From contig JARGXX010000027.1 of assembly GCA_030374765.1 (NCBI GenBank), positions 124,001-188,000 of the forward strand: DNA of 64,000 nt, written 5' to 3'. Source of the stretch: Agarophyton chilense (Eukaryota; Rhodophyta; Florideophyceae; Gracilariales; Gracilariaceae). A program made the position numbers and the translations under genes. A model generated the notes under the pieces. That model was not told the DNA's origin, searched no databases, and was given only the letters and a program-made list of their open reading frames with translations. Shown piece after piece: positions 1-9,694 of the stretch (positions are counted from its first letter, which is position 1; every line of letters starts with the position of its first letter).

Positions 1-1
1 G

Positions 2-421
2 CGACACGACGCATTTCGAAAGCGATATGATGAATTCATTGATGCCGAAGGTTTGAACAGAACACCAAATTCTGAAGAATCCAGCGTTTCTGAGTCTGAT
101 CTGCTTGAGGAGAAGGGATCAAGTAAAATGAAATATCGGCCTCGAATGAAACTGTTTGGGAGAAAAAACGCAGCTGTTGGCAAATTGGAGAAGGATCGGT
201 TGCGGGCAAAGCGGCACGAGAAGCGAAAGGAGGACATTGCGCGTAGGAGTACCATCTTGAGCGGGGCTCTGGATCGGGTTTCTATGGCTGCTGATCCCTG
301 GATTGACTTCATCACAGACGCGAAGGCCATGCCTGTACCGGAAAAGTCACGGGGATCTTTAAGGCGCGCTGTGAAGCGATTGTTTGGTGGAAAGGGAAAA
401 CAAGGCTTAATCAAGGAGTGA
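2..421 (+). CDS. C-terminal part of an unidentified protein (5' end outside window)
   Basis: The frame is open from the left window edge to a TGA at 419-421, so this is the end of a longer gene. About 139 residues are visible. They are rich in Lys, Arg and Glu (for example KRHEKRKED), with a basic tail ending GKGKQGLIKE. No membrane segment or catalytic motif is visible and I do not recognise the family. No internal start needs to be invoked because there is no stop upstream in frame. Confidence 0.5.
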   Translation, partial: RHDAFRKRYDEFIDAEGLNRTPNSEESSVSESDLLEEKGSSKMKYRPRMKLFGRKNAAVGKLEKDRLRAKRHEKRKEDIARRSTILSGALDRVSMAADPWIDFITDAKAMPVPEKSRGSLRRAVKRLFGGKGKQGLIKE

Positions 422-1409
422 GTGAACACCGAACTTGCACAGCCATATCTCGGGCATTTTCTCGTTTACAACAGGAAGATAATTGAAACGGTGACACTCG
501 TTTGAAAGGTCGATTTAAGCTCTTGTACCAGAGGTACTACGGGTTGTTTATGATGAGCCGCATCTGCATCTTCAGCGTAATGAATTCGTACGGGCTCCTT
601 CAACGACGGAAACTTCGAATGGTCGAGGTTAAAAGATGTATCGCATTAAACAAAGCAAACCGCAAACCGGACTACCCAAGCCTCTTTGATCATCGGTGCT
701 TTTTGACCATAGACGCTCTAGAACTTGTGCTTTGGTTCTCTGAGTCCTCCCTCACCAACGCATAAACGGTTGAAAGGCACGCTGTAGTTTTTCACCTCCA
801 GAGCTAACTGTATTTGGTGTTGATTCGACACATTCTGGCCCCAATTGCACATCAACCTCCGAAAGTCGACACTCTCGACTCTGTAGCCGTTAAATGAATG
901 TCGGTGCCTCCAGCTTCTGTAGTTGATCATGATTATTAGATTCGTCGTCTAAGCAAAGGGCGATACTGCCGGAGCTGTTCAAAGCCCTTCAGGGCCGAAG
1001 TGGCACTGGGGCAGACACGTTTTGCCCCGGGATACTACCCGACATCTGTCACAAGGGCTTTCACCTGCCTGGCTAACATGCATCAAAGATGCAACGCGGT
1101 GAGGCATTTTGTTCCCCAGCAACAGCACTTCACAGCAGGGCACATTAAAGCTAAACGTTGTGTCCTTCATGCCAATGTAAAGGAACTGACGTGGAAGTAA
1201 ACAGATCTGGCCAGAAACATAGCAGATACGGCTTTCAAGGCATGGGGAAGGGAAAGCCTAAAATGTAATCTTGTGGTGAAGCAACGAGCTGGACCAGCAT
1301 GGTGGGCGAAGAAGGTATGACAGAAGCTTTTCATGAAGCCCATACATAGGGGGAGCCCTGAGTACAAAAGCTGAAGCCACGAAGCTAATCACGGGGTAAT
1401 CATGAAGAT
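422..1409. other. Intergenic stretch, no supported gene
   Basis: Several short open frames (60-90 codons) overlap each other on both strands. None has a recognisable motif or a convincing start, and no RNA gene or repeat was seen. It probably holds the 3' end of the left-hand gene and the downstream region of the minus-strand gene ending at 1410. Confidence 0.4.
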
Positions 1410-1856
1410 TCAGATACCTTGTAAAGTACGAATCAAGTCATCAATGGAATTGATGACCTTATCCTTGTCCACGCTGTGGTAAACGATGGTCTCCGCGATG
1501 CATTCAGTTTCCCGCAGAGCATTCTTGAACTCTGTGTCTTCTACTTGATGTGATAGATTAGCCATCTGCGTAGCTTTTCCCCAAAGGTCGTCTTCATCTA
1601 GTACAGCGTTGATAAGCGACGAGGAGTTTGCCATTTGAATATGAATCGGCTTTGTCTTTTCAGCGAGCTTTTTGGCAAGATCTTCTATCAACGCACTTTG
1701 TATTTGGCATTCGCGCTCAAAAAGTCGCTTTGAGTGGTTCACCTTCTCTTCCAGAGCCTCTATTTCATCGTATGCTTTCTGAAGGGATTGAGGCGAGGGC
1801 GTCGATGGTGCTGACATCGACTTAGCGCTGGCGCTTTCGCTGGAGGGAATCATCAT
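1410..1856 (-). CDS. Small coiled-coil protein of unknown function
   Basis: The open frame extends upstream to 1967, but the first plausible ATG pair is at 1856-1851 (MMIPSSESAS), giving about 148 residues. The N terminus is Ser/Pro-rich. It is followed by a heptad-like helix (QKAYDEIEALEEKVNHSKRL) and a second acidic helical region ending SIDDLIRTLQGI. The layout, a disordered head followed by two amphipathic helices, resembles subunits of vesicle-tethering or kinetochore complexes, but no family could be assigned. It is divergent from the iPGM gene, with about 700 bp between the two starts. Confidence 0.45.
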   Translation of the reverse strand: MMIPSSESASAKSMSAPSTPSPQSLQKAYDEIEALEEKVNHSKRLFERECQIQSALIEDLAKKLAEKTKPIHIQMANSSSLINAVLDEDDLWGKATQMANLSHQVEDTEFKNALRETECIAETIVYHSVDKDKVINSIDDLIRTLQGI

Positions 1857-2550
1857 TCTCAGAGTTCCTCCATGCCAAAACCTGCTTTTTGGTTTGAGAC
1901 GTTCGGCGGGGCTGTACTCACGGCAACGGCACTTGAGACATATGTTTCCTAGTCGGGTGTCTTCCACCGGCTTTCGCGTGCTGGACGTCGTCGCACAGCG
2001 CTACATTGGCCATGCCAACGACGCTCCCGCCCCGCACCCGAGTACCGGCCATGTGGACGGACTCATGAGGGCTTGTCTCTAGAGGTCCCCAGCTATAGTA
2101 TTTGGTCCACTGTAAGCTGCAAGCCAGGTCCATCAGAAAATGGTTGCAAAATGTTCACGTGCCACGTCGTGGCTCTGGATTCAGATCCTGAGTGGACAAA
2201 GCATGTCCATGCTGTGCGCAGTATCTGCCGAGCCAATCGACGCCCTCCTAGTAGGCCCCTTGATCCAATCAACGTCTCGCAGAGCCAACGCACCAAGTCG
2301 GGCCAATCGGTCGGATCGCTTATGTAAGCATGGACCACAGATTGCTCAAAAATTGCACACCGTTCTCGGTCGGAGCCCCTTCCGCCCCTCCATGACACGC
2401 CGAATCGCTCCATTTCGCACACGCGTCGACTTTGATCTGCATCCTGTTTGCCACAAATACGGCAAGGCCGCCGTCGGGTTCCGCCTGCATCACTTCTTGA
2501 AACACTCACCCGTGAAACAACGTCCTGAAATTTCTCAACCTCAAAACGAA

Positions 2551-4287
2551 ATGGCATCTTCAAGTTCTGTTCAAACCATGAAGCTCTCGAAGAAGGAGGG
2601 TTTCGAAAAGCCCAACGGCCCCGTCGCCCTTATTGTCATGGACGGCGTCGGCCAAGCACCCGACGCCGAGTGGAATGCTGTTACCACCTCACGCACCCCC
2701 TTCCTTGACAAGCTCATGGCTGGTGAGGGTCCAAATGGTTCAAAATCACTCTTCTGCGAACTGGACGCATCAGGAAAGTCTGTCGGTCTGCCGAGCATGG
2801 GTGATATGGGTAACTCAGAGGTTGGTCATAATGCCCTCGGAGCGGGTCGCGTCTTTGATCAAGGCGCAAAGCTCGTTAACAAAGCTTTTCGCTCCGGTGA
2901 TTTTAAGAGCGAAGTCTGGCAATGGCTCGTTGAAAAACCGGCTGCGAGCGACACCAACACCTTGCACTTGATTGGTCTCTATTCTGACGGAAATGTGCAC
3001 GCTCATGTCAATCATGTGTTCCAGCTTATTGACGGAGCGGTAGACGATGGCGTGAAAAGTATTCGACTTCATTTGCTCGCGGATGGACGGGATGTACTTG
3101 ACAGATCTGCACTCGACTACTTCGGTCCGCTCGAAAAGCGTCTTGCGGCATTAAGGAAGGAGGGAGTCGATATTTGGGTGGCTAGTGGTGGCGGTCGAAT
3201 GGTTACGACTATGGACCGTTATGAGGCAAACTGGGGTGTGGTTGAAAACGGCTGGAGAGCACACTGTCTCGGCGACACCACATTAGACACGTTCAAGTCT
3301 TGTACCTCTGCTGTCGAGCACTATTACGAGGATGATGCCATGGTTGATCAGTACATGCCGCCATACGTTATCGTTGACGACGATGGAAATCCGAGGGGCC
3401 CCATGAACGATGGTGACTCGGTTCTGTTCTGGAACTTTAGAGGAGATCGTGCTATTGAGATTTCCATGGCATTTGAAGCTGAAGATGGAGAATTCAGCCA
3501 CTTCGACCGCAAGCGCGTACCAGATGTTCGGTACGCCGGTATGATGCAATACGATGGCGATGCTGGTATCCCCAAGCGATTTTTGGTCTCACCACCGCAA
3601 ATAAGTCGGACTGTTGGTGAGTACGTGGTGAAAAACGGATTGAAGCGCTTTTCAGTTTCTGAGACGCAGAAGTACGGACATGTAACTTATTTCTACAATG
3701 GAAACCGTGCTGCGAAGTTTGACGAAGAAAAGGAGAAGTACGTTTGCATTCCATCTTATACGCAGAGGGAGCATTCACGACCGTGGATGAGGGCAGCGGA
3801 AATTTCGGACAGCATTTTGGAGGAAATGGATAGTTTCAAACCGGATCTAATGGTTGTCAACTATGCTAACGGTGACATGGTGGGTCATACTGGACACATG
3901 GTTGCCTCCCGTCTCGCTATGGAATGTGTTGATCTTTGCCTTGCACGCGTTCTTCCAGAAATCATCAAGCGAGATGGAGTTGTTATCCTCACAGCCGACC
4001 ATGGCAATTGTGACATCATGGCTGAGGTAGGAAAGGATGGGAAAGCGAAGTCTGGAAATCAGCCCGAAGGTTGGAAGGCAAAGGTCTCGCACACGAAGCA
4101 ACGCGTGCCGTGTATGATTATTGGGAAACAAATGGATAAGTATGAGCTTGACGCTTCTGCCCGGTGGAATGATGGTCCCGATTGTACGCATCCTGGCATT
4201 GCCAACTTGGGCGCTACAGTGCTTAACTTGCTGGGTCTGAAGGAACCCGATGACTTTTTGCCATCGATCTTAGTTCCGAAATGCTAG
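2551..4287 (+). CDS. iPGM: 2,3-bisphosphoglycerate-independent phosphoglycerate mutase
   Basis: Interconverts 3- and 2-phosphoglycerate in glycolysis and gluconeogenesis, using two divalent metals and a phosphoserine intermediate (alkaline phosphatase superfamily). The protein is 578 residues, close to the 550-560 of plant enzymes. Visible motifs: metal-binding Asp31 in IVMDGVGQ, the nucleophile Ser89 in MGNSEVGH, LLADGRDV, GDRAIE, NYANGDMVGHTGH, TADHGNCD and SHTKQRVPC. I chose the ATG at 2551 (purine at -3) because the conserved domain starts about 25 residues later. The same frame is open back to 2140, so an N-terminal extension cannot be excluded; it does not look like a clear organelle presequence. 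No intron is needed. Confidence 0.95.
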   Translation: MASSSSVQTMKLSKKEGFEKPNGPVALIVMDGVGQAPDAEWNAVTTSRTPFLDKLMAGEGPNGSKSLFCELDASGKSVGLPSMGDMGNSEVGHNALGAGRVFDQGAKLVNKAFRSGDFKSEVWQWLVEKPAASDTNTLHLIGLYSDGNVHAHVNHVFQLIDGAVDDGVKSIRLHLLADGRDVLDRSALDYFGPLEKRLAALRKEGVDIWVASGGGRMVTTMDRYEANWGVVENGWRAHCLGDTTLDTFKSCTSAVEHYYEDDAMVDQYMPPYVIVDDDGNPRGPMNDGDSVLFWNFRGDRAIEISMAFEAEDGEFSHFDRKRVPDVRYAGMMQYDGDAGIPKRFLVSPPQISRTVGEYVVKNGLKRFSVSETQKYGHVTYFYNGNRAAKFDEEKEKYVCIPSYTQREHSRPWMRAAEISDSILEEMDSFKPDLMVVNYANGDMVGHTGHMVASRLAMECVDLCLARVLPEIIKRDGVVILTADHGNCDIMAEVGKDGKAKSGNQPEGWKAKVSHTKQRVPCMIIGKQMDKYELDASARWNDGPDCTHPGIANLGATVLNLLGLKEPDDFLPSILVPKC

Positions 4288-4509
4288 AGTTGGTTATCAC
4301 AGAATTTAGTTATGGGTTTAGACTGACATGCATAGATGGCTTAAAGCCTTTTTGAGACGAGTAAAACGTTAAATGATATTCTCGCGCATCTCTTTCAAGT
4401 GTTTCCAGTTTATGTTGATCGATATTTTAACCCACGGCGTAGACATAAACGAAAGTGAGCGCAGTTGGATTGACAAAATGGTAGACAAATGGGAGATGTT
4501 TTGTTGTGG

Positions 4510-5271
4510 CTATGCGATGGGGATGTGTCGACCGAGGAGAGCTTCTTCGCGAATCGCAGCTAGCATCTTCGGAATTTCCTTCACAGTCTTCCGTTCGACC
4601 ATCCACATGGGAAAAAGGGCAAACGGCTGTGCGACAAGATCATACTCGACAATGACATGGTCTTGACCTTCTTTGAGAAAATAGCGACCTTCAAATTCTG
4701 GAAACTCGCGGCTTTCGACGCGAGAGAAAGTAACGCTTCTTTGTGAAATGTCCTCCGAGACCCGAAGCAACATCCTTGATGAAAGAGAAAGTTTCCGAGA
4801 AATAATTCCAGTTTGCTCAAGATATATAGCCTCCCCACGTCTTTCGAGATTGCTTGTTAATATGTTTGGCATGTAGAGATGAATCTTATCGTAGGCAGTA
4901 ATCACTTTCCATACTCTTTCCAGAGGCGTTTCAACTTCAACTGTGCCCGAGACACGACGACGACGACCTCCAATGTTCTCTGCCTTTATAGAAACAAATA
5001 TATTGTTTGTCTTGTCTCCGGGTAGATCAGAATTGACGCGCACTTGCTTTTCGAGGATTTTAACTGCTTTGGTTGAGGTGTCGCTCGCAGAGCAGTAAAC
5101 TGCGGGGTATGGTCGACGTGATACTCGGTGCAGAACTAGACGGTTAGATGTGTGGCAAATACCACTGCCAAACCGTGGTGGTTGGGAGATGTAGATAGTG
5201 GAAGAAGCGAAGGCTGCGGTATTGCGTGCCGCTGACATTGTTACGAGGACAAAAGAGCAGTAAAGAAACAA
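4510..5271 (-). CDS. START-like (SRPBCC, Coq10/polyketide-cyclase type) protein, probably plastid-targeted
   Basis: 253 residues from the ATG at 5271, or 242 from a second ATG at 5238. The first 60-70 residues are rich in Ser, Arg and Ala with few acidic residues, as expected of an organelle transit peptide. From about residue 95 there is a SRPBCC domain: VSGTVEVETPLERVWKVI, then YDKIHLYMPNI, VTFSRVESREFPEFEGRY and VIVEYDLVAQP, the order seen in plant plastid cyclase/dehydrase-like proteins. Family members bind hydrophobic ligands; no substrate can be assigned. Transcribed towards the iPGM gene, with 222 bp between the two stops. Plastid targeting is inference from composition. Confidence 0.8.
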   Translation of the reverse strand: MFLYCSFVLVTMSAARNTAAFASSTIYISQPPRFGSGICHTSNRLVLHRVSRRPYPAVYCSASDTSTKAVKILEKQVRVNSDLPGDKTNNIFVSIKAENIGGRRRRVSGTVEVETPLERVWKVITAYDKIHLYMPNILTSNLERRGEAIYLEQTGIISRKLSLSSRMLLRVSEDISQRSVTFSRVESREFPEFEGRYFLKEGQDHVIVEYDLVAQPFALFPMWMVERKTVKEIPKMLAAIREEALLGRHIPIA

Positions 5272-5820
5272 GCGGCAGAAGGGAACAAGTCTGAAGGAGA
5301 TAAAATGGCGAAAGGAACAGGCGGCTGGGAGGAATGCGAGGCAGAGGGCTGCAATTTACAAAAGTTCCACCACTGCTCTAAACCAAGCCCTTATCTACTC
5401 TGGATCGAACCACCGGAACTCAAGTTAACGATGAAGTCAGACAAGGCACACGTTGAGGTATAACCCAGCAATCCACGGTCACCACAGAATCCCTCGCTCC
5501 CCATCTAAGAAGAAACCCTTCAGATCAAAATCTTGCACTTCTCCGAAATCCCCAACTTGGAAAACTTTGAAATATTATGGAAAATGCTTTTTACCAAAAT
5601 AAAGCCTAACTTTTTTTTTGGTAGCCGTCGTCGTTGTAGTTGTTTATAGACCGGAGTTTGACGCCGACGCCACTGCTGGCCGCCCAAAGTCGGAGCGAGT
5701 TCAGGCCTCAATTCCGTTGTTACTACTGCTCTGTACAACTTAAGTTTCTTTACTTCTTCCTCCGCGCCGGCACCCTTGCGGTGCGAGTCTTTCATTTGGT
5801 TCTATTATTTGTTTCACAAG
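5272..5820. promoter_or_regulatory. Divergent intergenic region between the START-like gene and RPL31
   Basis: About 550 bp separate the two divergent starts. The RPL31-proximal part (roughly 5730-5815) is pyrimidine-rich, common in ribosomal protein leaders. No clear TATA box was seen. An open frame at 5520-5795 on the minus strand has no supporting features and was not called a gene. Confidence 0.35.
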
Positions 5821-6308
5821 ATGGTAAGTCCCGGCGATCGTGATCCCCGAAATATTCTTCCAGCGCGATTGATGCAGACGAAGGTTTCGTTCCCATCTGC
5901 GATCTTATGAGACAACGGCACGTTCTAACAACGAACATCCGTCACTAAACCCAGGTTAAAGACCGAAAGCCACGCGGATCGGAGGTGGTCACCCGCGACT
6001 ACACCATCCACTTGCACAAGCGACTATACCGATATGGTTTCAAGAGGAAAGCCCCTCGTGCAATCAAAGTGATTCGCGAGTTCGCCACTAGGACTATGGG
6101 AACATCTGATGTGCGCGTCGATCCGAAGCTCAACAAAGAGATCTGGAGGACGGGTGTCCGCAACGTTCCATACCGTATTCGTGTTCGCCTGTCCCGAAAG
6201 CGTAACGACGATGAAGATGCGAAGGAACCTCTTTACACCCTTGCTTCTTTCGTTCCTGTTTCCAACCCCCATTGCAAGGGATTGCAGACCACTACTATCG
6301 AGGAGTAA
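5821..6308 (+). CDS. RPL31: 60S ribosomal protein L31 (eL31), two exons
   Basis: Exon 1 is only the ATG at 5821-5823. The intron runs 5824-5954 (GTAAGT...CACTAAACCCAG) and exon 2 runs 5955-6308. The 118-residue product starts [20 protein letters not shown] after the Met and contains [42 protein letters not shown] and [11 protein letters not shown], all typical of eL31, a protein near the peptide exit tunnel. Length and order match the family. A GTG at 5985 could be mistaken for a start, but the conserved N terminus lies upstream and is reached only by splicing. The gene converges on the coiled-coil gene, with just 72 bp between stops. Confidence 0.95.
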
Positions 6309-6380
6309 ACGCCAGCAGTTAGACGTCTGTTCATGTTTCGTTTAGTATGATTCTATACTACCGTTCCAGGTCACAGTCTG

Positions 6381-8780
6381 TCATATGTTAAGTATTCCTG
6401 TGATCGTATCTAATTCGCTTCGTAGTGAAGCCAGTTCTTGAAACAGGTCTGTTGCGCTGTCCTTAGTGTGAGCAGCTCTAGGTTCACCTAGACGTGTGTT
6501 GCCAACTGCAATTCTTCTCCTTGTACGCCTCGTGAGCCCTTCGTCTTTCGCTTGCAATGCCATACTGTCATCCTGACTCCCACGAGCTTGGCGACGACTG
6601 CCGACGCCCTGGAAGAGAGATGGGCGTGCACGGGCCTCTTTCTTCTTCCTGACGAGGTCGTCCTTCAGTTCCACAGTCGTAGTGACATCCAAAGTGGCTT
6701 CCACAGAGCTTTCCTGTTCTAAACTACCAGCACTCCTCGATCCACTGTTTCTCCCCCCCGTGCTGCTAGACTTATCGCTATTCTCACCAGCCTGCGCCAA
6801 ATCCTCTTGTTTATTAAGTCCGATTAGCATACCAGTTTGGACCTCTCTCACAGCGTCCAACTGCTCTCGCATAATAGAGCCCCAGTGCACTTGCAGACTC
6901 TGCTCGGTCGCGTAATCACGCTTTGCACTCCCCGCAGAATGCTGCAATGGGGTCTCTTCGATTTCTGTTCTCACGGAACCGAGTCTTTCTGCCACTGCAT
7001 TCAGCACGGGACGTACATGAGCTTTCAATCCCCATGTATTTTCGCGCATGTTTCGCACAACTATTTCCAGTCTCAATATACGTTCCTTCCATAGTGCTCT
7101 AGCACTCACAAGTTCTGGTAGCAACTGCTCGGCCGCTACTTCACTCTCGTTGTCATCCTCATCGCGATCAGTCGGTTGCGCGTCTTTTTGGCTATGGTTA
7201 GGAAGCCTTCTATTAATTGACTCAAACTCTAACTGGCGTCGAACAGTTCGCAGAGGCGGCTGCTTTCGAGATAATGTCACTTTTGCAATGTCATCCTTTC
7301 CGCCTTCTTCGCTCACCGAGTGCTCTCTTGTAACCTCCTCACCAATTATATCACCAGTCTTTGGAACATCCAACTGCGCATCACGTTCAAACCCTGGCGG
7401 CTGCCGATTGTTCGTTGCAGAATTGTCAGAGAATAACGGGCGTGAATTATCCGGTAACGATGCTTCCCTCGCCACGAGTTCAAGTTCCCTTGTCTCCAAC
7501 ATGGCCTCACGAAGATCTATAGAACGCTTCATGTTGTTAAAATTGGCGCGTTCGGTTTCGACTTCCCGCTCACGCTTATCGATGAGCGTTTCTCGTTCTG
7601 TGACAGCGGCATGAGCTCGACGAAGAGAACGCTCCCTCCTCGAGAGAGTTTTTTCAGATTGGGTGATAGCCGCTTCACGATGGTTCAGTTTCGTCTCTCT
7701 CTGCATTAACTCGCGTTCCCTTTTGTGAATTGCCTCTTCCCGTCGATCGATATCCGCACGAGTATCATCAAGAGAACGCATTCCATCCTGCAATTGATTA
7801 CTCTGCATAGATAGTTTATCCTGTTCATTAGAAACTCTAGCTTCAGTGACATCCAAATTATGTTCTCTTTGTCTTGTAGAAAGCTCTCTTTCTCTCAAAC
7901 CCTTTTCCCTTTGTTCAAGAGTAGCTTGCAACGAATCCAATTGAGCGCGCGCATCCTTCAAAGCCCGTAATCTGGATTGCATATCACGCAGAGCCAAAAG
8001 GGCAATCTGAACGCCCTCAGCGACATCATCGCGTATCGAAACAGCTTCCCTTTGTTCCAAGGCAGAAAATTCATCAACAAATGCCTGAAGCGGTGCAACA
8101 ACGCGCTCAAAGTTCTCGAGAGAGGCCAAGCGCTCCGACTTAAGGACAACAGCAGCCTCGGTGGCATCAACATCGCGCTCTCGTTTCCTGACTGCACTCT
8201 CAAGCGTTTCAAGACGGTTAGCAAGAGTTTCGAGGCGAATCTTTTCTTCGGAAATACGTCGAGCCTCTGTGGCTAACCTGCTAAGCTCTGATTTGGCGGC
8301 GTCAATCTGAGAAGTAATGGCTTCGCGAGATTGAGACAGCGCGGCATACTCCTTCTCCACTAGCTGAAGCTGGGCATTCTTATGTTCGAGGGCTGTTTTA
8401 GTGGTCTTCAATTGCTCCTTATTGTTTGTAATAGAAGCGACAAGCTTTCTGCCCTTCTCAGCGCGCTGCTCCCAGCGCGACAGCTGCCTTTGCCTCGCAG
8501 CGACATCGCGAAGAAACGCAGTCATCTCAGACCTCATTCGACGTTCGAGCGTGGCCAAAGCCCTCTCGTGGGCGCGGAGGGCGCTGCCGCGGCTCTCCAA
8601 CCGTGCCTCCGCAGTCCGCAAGGCGTGTGCGCGTGTGTCGAGCGCGGCGGAAAGACTCTTCATGTGGGCGGCGTAAGTGTTGAGCAGGTTGCTGTGCGGC
8701 GGGGTAGAGGGCGGAGAAGGCGCAGCCGACATGGATAGCGTGAACGGCGGCGTGAGCGGCGGCGTGAAAGACAGTGGCAT
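6381..8780 (-). CDS. Long coiled-coil protein, 799 residues
   Basis: Single open frame from the ATG at 8780; the next in-frame Met is residue 17. Residues 1-30 are Pro/Ser/Thr-rich. From about residue 37 to 420 the chain is almost continuous heptad coiled coil, with recurring RE/ER-rich blocks such as EEAIHKRERELMQRETKLNH and REAAITQSEKTLSRRERSLR. Residues about 430-560 are low in helix and acidic. A shorter helical part (ERILRLEIVVRNMRENTWGL) follows, then a basic Ser/Gly-rich tail ending in a short helix. A filament, tether or centrosome-like scaffold is possible, but coiled coil alone does not identify a family. GC-rich relative to the rest of the window. Confidence 0.8.
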   Translation of the reverse strand: MPLSFTPPLTPPFTLSMSAAPSPPSTPPHSNLLNTYAAHMKSLSAALDTRAHALRTAEARLESRGSALRAHERALATLERRMRSEMTAFLRDVAARQRQLSRWEQRAEKGRKLVASITNNKEQLKTTKTALEHKNAQLQLVEKEYAALSQSREAITSQIDAAKSELSRLATEARRISEEKIRLETLANRLETLESAVRKRERDVDATEAAVVLKSERLASLENFERVVAPLQAFVDEFSALEQREAVSIRDDVAEGVQIALLALRDMQSRLRALKDARAQLDSLQATLEQREKGLRERELSTRQREHNLDVTEARVSNEQDKLSMQSNQLQDGMRSLDDTRADIDRREEAIHKRERELMQRETKLNHREAAITQSEKTLSRRERSLRRAHAAVTERETLIDKREREVETERANFNNMKRSIDLREAMLETRELELVAREASLPDNSRPLFSDNSATNNRQPPGFERDAQLDVPKTGDIIGEEVTREHSVSEEGGKDDIAKVTLSRKQPPLRTVRRQLEFESINRRLPNHSQKDAQPTDRDEDDNESEVAAEQLLPELVSARALWKERILRLEIVVRNMRENTWGLKAHVRPVLNAVAERLGSVRTEIEETPLQHSAGSAKRDYATEQSLQVHWGSIMREQLDAVREVQTGMLIGLNKQEDLAQAGENSDKSSSTGGRNSGSRSAGSLEQESSVEATLDVTTTVELKDDLVRKKKEARARPSLFQGVGSRRQARGSQDDSMALQAKDEGLTRRTRRRIAVGNTRLGEPRAAHTKDSATDLFQELASLRSELDTITGILNI

Positions 8781-9694
8781 GGCGACGGGCAGGAGACAGC
8801 GGCAGTGGACGATGCAGGAATGCGATGCGGGAGAGTGGGGGGGGGGGGGGGAGGGGGAGGGAGGCGACCGGGGTTGGGGACGTAACGGTAGGACTGCGGG
8901 GGGGGAGCGGTGATTGGTGAGACGTCACACGTGGCGAGTTGCGCTTCGGCGACACACGTCATGATGCATCGCGAGTTACGTCGAGCCGCGGCGGCGCCAG
9001 CGCCGTGGCCGTCGAAACGCCTCCGCCTCGCACGTCGCCGGCACGGTGCATCCGCACGCGCCTGCGCCGCCGCTCGTGTGTTCCCCAAAACGACGAACAC
9101 GCGTTCTCGGTCCACCAAATCACTCTTTGCCCGTCTCCCTCCTCCAAGTCTTCTTCGGCTGGCGCGCTGTCGGTCTTCGCTGCTCTCAAATAAGCCCCCT
9201 ATTTGCCCGCTTCGGGACGAATTTTCCAAATTCTTGTCCTATCTCCATCAAACACCTTCTGCGACGCATCTGCCCCTCAATTGCCTCTCCCGCTCTTGTT
9301 CGCGACCCTCTTCTATCCTTACCACAAGCTTCTCTGACCTGCCCCAAATCTCTGCTGTTCTATTTCACGCTCAACTTAACTCACTATCTTACATCATATC
9401 TGCAGCCACATTCCTGACATGGAGGACGTAAACGAGCACACTACGCCCTTTTTCGCTACAAACATTCGCGCACAGCCTGCGAACGCTCTGCGAAAAAGCA
9501 GTACAAGCTTTGTGTTAACATTTTAATCATGTCGCAACCACCCCTATTTATCTATGCCTAAAACCCCAATATCAAAGCCATCAACCATTTCGTATCTCAT
9601 ACCTTCGCAACCACCACTTTCCTCCCTTTTCTTCGCCCTTCCCTTTCCCATTTCACTTCTTCGTCTTTTAGTTTGTCTTCATCTGCAATAATCA
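8781..9694. promoter_or_regulatory. GC-rich bidirectional promoter region
   Basis: Lies between the divergent starts of the coiled-coil gene (minus) and the zinc-finger gene (plus). The left half is very GC-rich with a long G run at 8837-8851. The right half, about 9190-9690, is pyrimidine-rich on the plus strand, as expected of a leader for the gene starting at 9695. Many overlapping open frames here are composition artefacts and are not called. Confidence 0.4.
8837..8864 (+). other. G-run, candidate G-quadruplex
   Basis: Fifteen consecutive G residues (8837-8851) are followed by AGGGGGAGGGAGG. It sits 57-84 bp upstream of the start of the minus-strand coiled-coil gene, so the leader transcript, if it extends that far, would carry the C-rich complement. 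Confidence 0.5.

Noticed and set aside
2140-2550. 137-codon N-terminal extension of iPGM
   Set aside because: The conserved domain fits a start at 2551 with a good context; the extension has no clear targeting pattern and overlaps other open frames. It stays a minor alternative.
8910-9431. 173-codon plus-strand ORF and its antisense 189-codon partner
   Set aside because: Both fall in the GC-rich promoter region and show low-complexity Arg/Pro content only.
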